NCBI GenBank assembly: GCA_903909905.1
Contig: CAIVXP010000082.1
Location: 1-8,204, forward strand
Source: Akkermansiaceae bacterium
GTDB taxonomy: Bacteria > Verrucomicrobiota > Verrucomicrobiia > Verrucomicrobiales > Akkermansiaceae
DNA: 8,204 nt
Direction of reading: 5' to 3'
Each line of letters opens with the position of its first letter. The first letter of the stretch is position 1. The notes under the pieces were generated by a model. That model saw nothing but the letters and a program-made list of their open reading frames with translations, made no database searches and was not told where the DNA came from. Shown piece by piece: positions 6,141 to 8,204 of the stretch. The position numbers and the translations under genes are program-made.

Positions 6141-6872
6141 TCACTGCATCAGCAGCCTCAGTCCTGCCAGCAGCGCAAAGCCGGTGATCATCCATTCGAA
6201 GGCTGCTTGCGGCACATGGCGGATCAACCAACGGCCACCAAACACACCGATCAACACGCCAGGCATCAGCCGCAGGTTTTCCATGAGGCTTTCGCCATTG
6301 ATCAATGCGAGGCGTGCATTGAGCGGAACCTTAATGAGGTTGATGAGCAGAAAAAACCGTGCACCGATGCCAATGAGTTCCATCTTTGGGATGTTTCTTG
6401 CCGCAAGGTAGAGCTGGATCACCGGGCCAGCGGCGTTGGCAAGCATCGTGGCGAGACCACCGGTGATTCCGACGCTGGCGCCGAACCATTTTGATTCGAG
6501 CGCGCGATCAAAAAACTGACCCTTGAAGCGTCTTGTCAGTTGCACCACCACCATCGCCAACACGCAGCCGCCGATGACGCGCCGCGCCATGTCATCGGGG
6601 ATCCAGCCAAGCACCCACCAACCAAGCGCAAGACCTACGAGCGCCGGCGCAAGCAAGCGCCACACTGGCCGCCACGAGCCATGCTTGGCAAAGGCCGGAT
6701 ACGCGAGCAAATCGGCAGCGATCAACAAAGGCAATGCCAAGCCCACCGACTCACGCGGGCCATACAACTCGGCCATCAAGGCAACCGACACGAGCGAAAT
6801 GCCGCTGAAGCCTGCCTTCGACAAGCCAATGCAAAAAGCAGCCAGCAGCCCGAGCAGGTAGAAGCACGACAT
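6141..6872 (-). CDS. TauE/SafE (sulfite exporter) family membrane protein
   Basis: This is an integral membrane protein of the TauE/SafE family (DUF81), whose characterised members export sulfite or organosulfonates; the substrate here cannot be read from sequence. With the start at 6872 it has 243 aa and the two-fold repeat of the family. Repeat one is GLSKAGFSGISLVSVALMAE (residues 16-35) followed by GPRESVGLALPLLIAADLLA (38-57). Repeat two is SVGITGGLATMLANAAGPVI (133-152) followed by QLYLAARNIPKMELIGIGA (153-171). About eight hydrophobic segments are visible. An upstream in-frame ATG at 6977 would add 35 mostly polar residues (RILWRGKAKSGQG and onward) before the first membrane helix. This is atypical and would reach to within 6 bp of the divergent ABC gene, so the shorter form is preferred. 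The 3' end meets an inverted-repeat element. Confidence 0.9.
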   Translation of the reverse strand: MSCFYLLGLLAAFCIGLSKAGFSGISLVSVALMAELYGPRESVGLALPLLIAADLLAYPAFAKHGSWRPVWRLLAPALVGLALGWWVLGWIPDDMARRVIGGCVLAMVVVQLTRRFKGQFFDRALESKWFGASVGITGGLATMLANAAGPVIQLYLAARNIPKMELIGIGARFFLLINLIKVPLNARLALINGESLMENLRLMPGVLIGVFGGRWLIRHVPQAAFEWMITGFALLAGLRLLMQ

Positions 6873-6982
6873 CGCCCGCCCACCATCCGGCAATCGCCTG
6901 CGGCCGCAAGCACAATCAAGCCCGGTCCCCTGCCCGCTTTTTGCCTTCCCACGCCACAGGATGCGCGGTCCAATCATGGCAG
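6873..6982. promoter_or_regulatory. Divergent intergenic region between the TauE-family and ABC exporter genes
   Basis: This 110-bp gap separates two genes read outwards and must carry their promoters unless these lie within the coding starts. I see no box pair close to the sigma-70 consensus with correct spacing on either strand, and no convincing operator palindrome; GCGGCCGC (6900-6907) is a perfect 8-bp palindrome but may be chance in GC-rich DNA. Confidence 0.3.
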
Positions 6983-8204
6983 ATGCCCACCCTCCTCCGG
7001 CTCATTCGCCACACCTTCCGCTTTCCCCTGCTCAGTTCGCTATCGCTCACGATGGCCATCCTTTGCACCTCGCTCGTGCTGGTGCTGCCGGGCGTGACGA
7101 TGCGCTTCATCGATGTGATCCTAGCCAAAAACCGACCCGATCTCATTGTTTCCACCGCCGCCACCGGCATCGCCGCGATCTTTGCCCGCCAGTTGCTTTT
7201 TTCGCTCCGCACGCTCGTCAACAACGCGCTCGAACTGAAGCTCACCCATCTCGTACGCGTCGAACTCTACGACAAACTCCAACGCCTGCCGGTGAAGTGG
7301 TTCGATTCAAACTCGTCCGGCGAAATCATGTCCCGCGTCGCCGATGATGTGCCGACGATGGATCGCGTGATGATCGAAGGGGTCGATCAGGCCATCGCCT
7401 CGGTGCTGCAATTTCTGATCGTCATCGGCTTCATGCTCCACCACTCGTGGCAGCTCACGCTGGTGACGCTCGCACCGCTGCCCTTCATCGGCCTCATCAC
7501 CAGTTGGTGGGCACGACGATCGGAACCGATGTGGCGCGCCTCGTCGGAGGCCTCATCCGCACTCCACGCGATCCTCCACGACAACCTTGCTGGCATCCGA
7601 CTCATCAAGTCCTACACGGTCGAGCCGAAGGCCTTGGAAAATTTCGACAAAGCCTCGCGCCGGATCGGCGAAAAACACATGGATGTGATGCGCGGCCAAG
7701 CAGTCGTGTGGCCGAGCGTTTCGTTCATCGCCGAATCCGGCATCATCCTCATGGTTGGCTTCGGCACCTGGTGGGCCCTTGCGGGAAAAATTTCCGCGGG
7801 CACGGTCATTTCCTTCCTTGTCGCATGGGGTTTTCTCTTCGATCCGATTTCGCGCATCAACACACTTTCGCAAACCTTCATTCGCGGGGTGGTCGCGGCC
7901 AAACGCATCTTCGGCATCATCGACACACCCGACGAAAGCCACCTCACCGAAGGCTTGCGCCCGGAATCGATCCGCGGCCATGTGCGCTTCGAACATGTCG
8001 CCTTCCACTACGCGGAAAACGCACCGGCGATCGAAGGCCTCACGCTCGAAGCCCTGCCCGGCGAAACCATCGCCCTCGTCGGTGCCACTGGCGCGGGGAA
8101 ATCCACCGTGCTCAACCTCCTCACCCGTTTCTACGAACCCAGCAACGGCCGCATCCTCATCGACGGCATACCGCTGCAGGAAATTTCCAAGGAATGGCTG
8201 CGCG
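6983..8204 (+). CDS. ABC exporter half-transporter (fused TMD-NBD), 3' end beyond the window
   Basis: The first 407 codons of an ABC-type exporter subunit of the MsbA/multidrug half-transporter kind, which drives substrate out of the cytoplasm with ATP as a dimer. Residues about 1-315 form the six-helix transmembrane domain. Recognisable parts are LYDKLQRLPVKWFDSNSSGE (95-114) followed by IMSRVADDV, the usual first-coupling-helix region, and a helix around RLIKSYTVEPKALENF. The nucleotide-binding domain begins near residue 333 (HVRFEHVAFHYAE) and shows a complete Walker A, GATGAGKST (367-375), and IDGIPLQEIS before the cut at base 8204. The Q-loop, signature motif, Walker B and H-loop lie beyond the window. 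The ATG at 6983 puts MPTLLRLIRHTFRFP just before the first helix; there is no clear Shine-Dalgarno motif. The substrate is unknown; lipid or drug export is only a family-level guess. Confidence 0.93.
   Translation, partial: MPTLLRLIRHTFRFPLLSSLSLTMAILCTSLVLVLPGVTMRFIDVILAKNRPDLIVSTAATGIAAIFARQLLFSLRTLVNNALELKLTHLVRVELYDKLQRLPVKWFDSNSSGEIMSRVADDVPTMDRVMIEGVDQAIASVLQFLIVIGFMLHHSWQLTLVTLAPLPFIGLITSWWARRSEPMWRASSEASSALHAILHDNLAGIRLIKSYTVEPKALENFDKASRRIGEKHMDVMRGQAVVWPSVSFIAESGIILMVGFGTWWALAGKISAGTVISFLVAWGFLFDPISRINTLSQTFIRGVVAAKRIFGIIDTPDESHLTEGLRPESIRGHVRFEHVAFHYAENAPAIEGLTLEALPGETIALVGATGAGKSTVLNLLTRFYEPSNGRILIDGIPLQEISKEWLR

Noticed and set aside
6540..7097. A 185-codon + strand open frame across the TauE-family start region
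   Set aside because: It is antisense to the TauE-family gene and then overlaps the ABC gene in another frame; the translation is His/Arg/Pro-rich without motifs.

Overview
The window is high-GC bacterial chromosome with eight protein genes, one of them cut by the right edge, and one tRNA. It contains no phage genes, insertion-sequence transposase or CRISPR array. Gene content, the lack of Shine-Dalgarno motifs before most starts, and the type of rhomboid and short ALDH-like protein suggest a member of the Verrucomicrobiota or a neighbouring PVC-group lineage. This is an inference from style and memory; no marker gene proves it.

Positions 53-4152 (+) form a probable five-gene transcription unit with gaps of 40, 32 and 30 bp and then a 4-bp ATGA overlap: gcvT, gcvH, a 281-aa protein made only of the coenzyme-binding part of an aldehyde dehydrogenase, a rhomboid intramembrane protease, and mazG. 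GcvT and GcvH are the aminomethyltransferase and the lipoyl carrier of the glycine cleavage system. The decarboxylase GcvP, which often follows them, is not here. MazG is a house-cleaning NTP pyrophosphohydrolase. The last three genes have no obvious metabolic link to glycine cleavage.

Positions 4151-4462 are gene-free and hold a composite inverted-repeat element. A CAU-anticodon tRNA (4463-4535), best read as tRNA-Ile2, follows. It abuts the stop codon of a convergent lipoprotein L,D-transpeptidase gene (4536-5258, -). Divergent from that gene is a small M50/site-2 protease (5353-5982, +). The gap to the next convergent gene holds a second inverted-repeat element (5989-6130). A TauE/SafE-type membrane transporter (6141-6872, -) follows, and divergent from it is an ABC exporter half-transporter (6983 to the window end, +).

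The most unusual content is non-coding. The two inverted-repeat elements share a 54-nt core (51 of 54 identical, opposite orientation) that can form two hairpins. Each core is enclosed by long inverted arms, and the arms match within an element but differ between elements. The second notable item is the ALDH-like protein, which lacks the whole catalytic domain yet looks like an intact gene.
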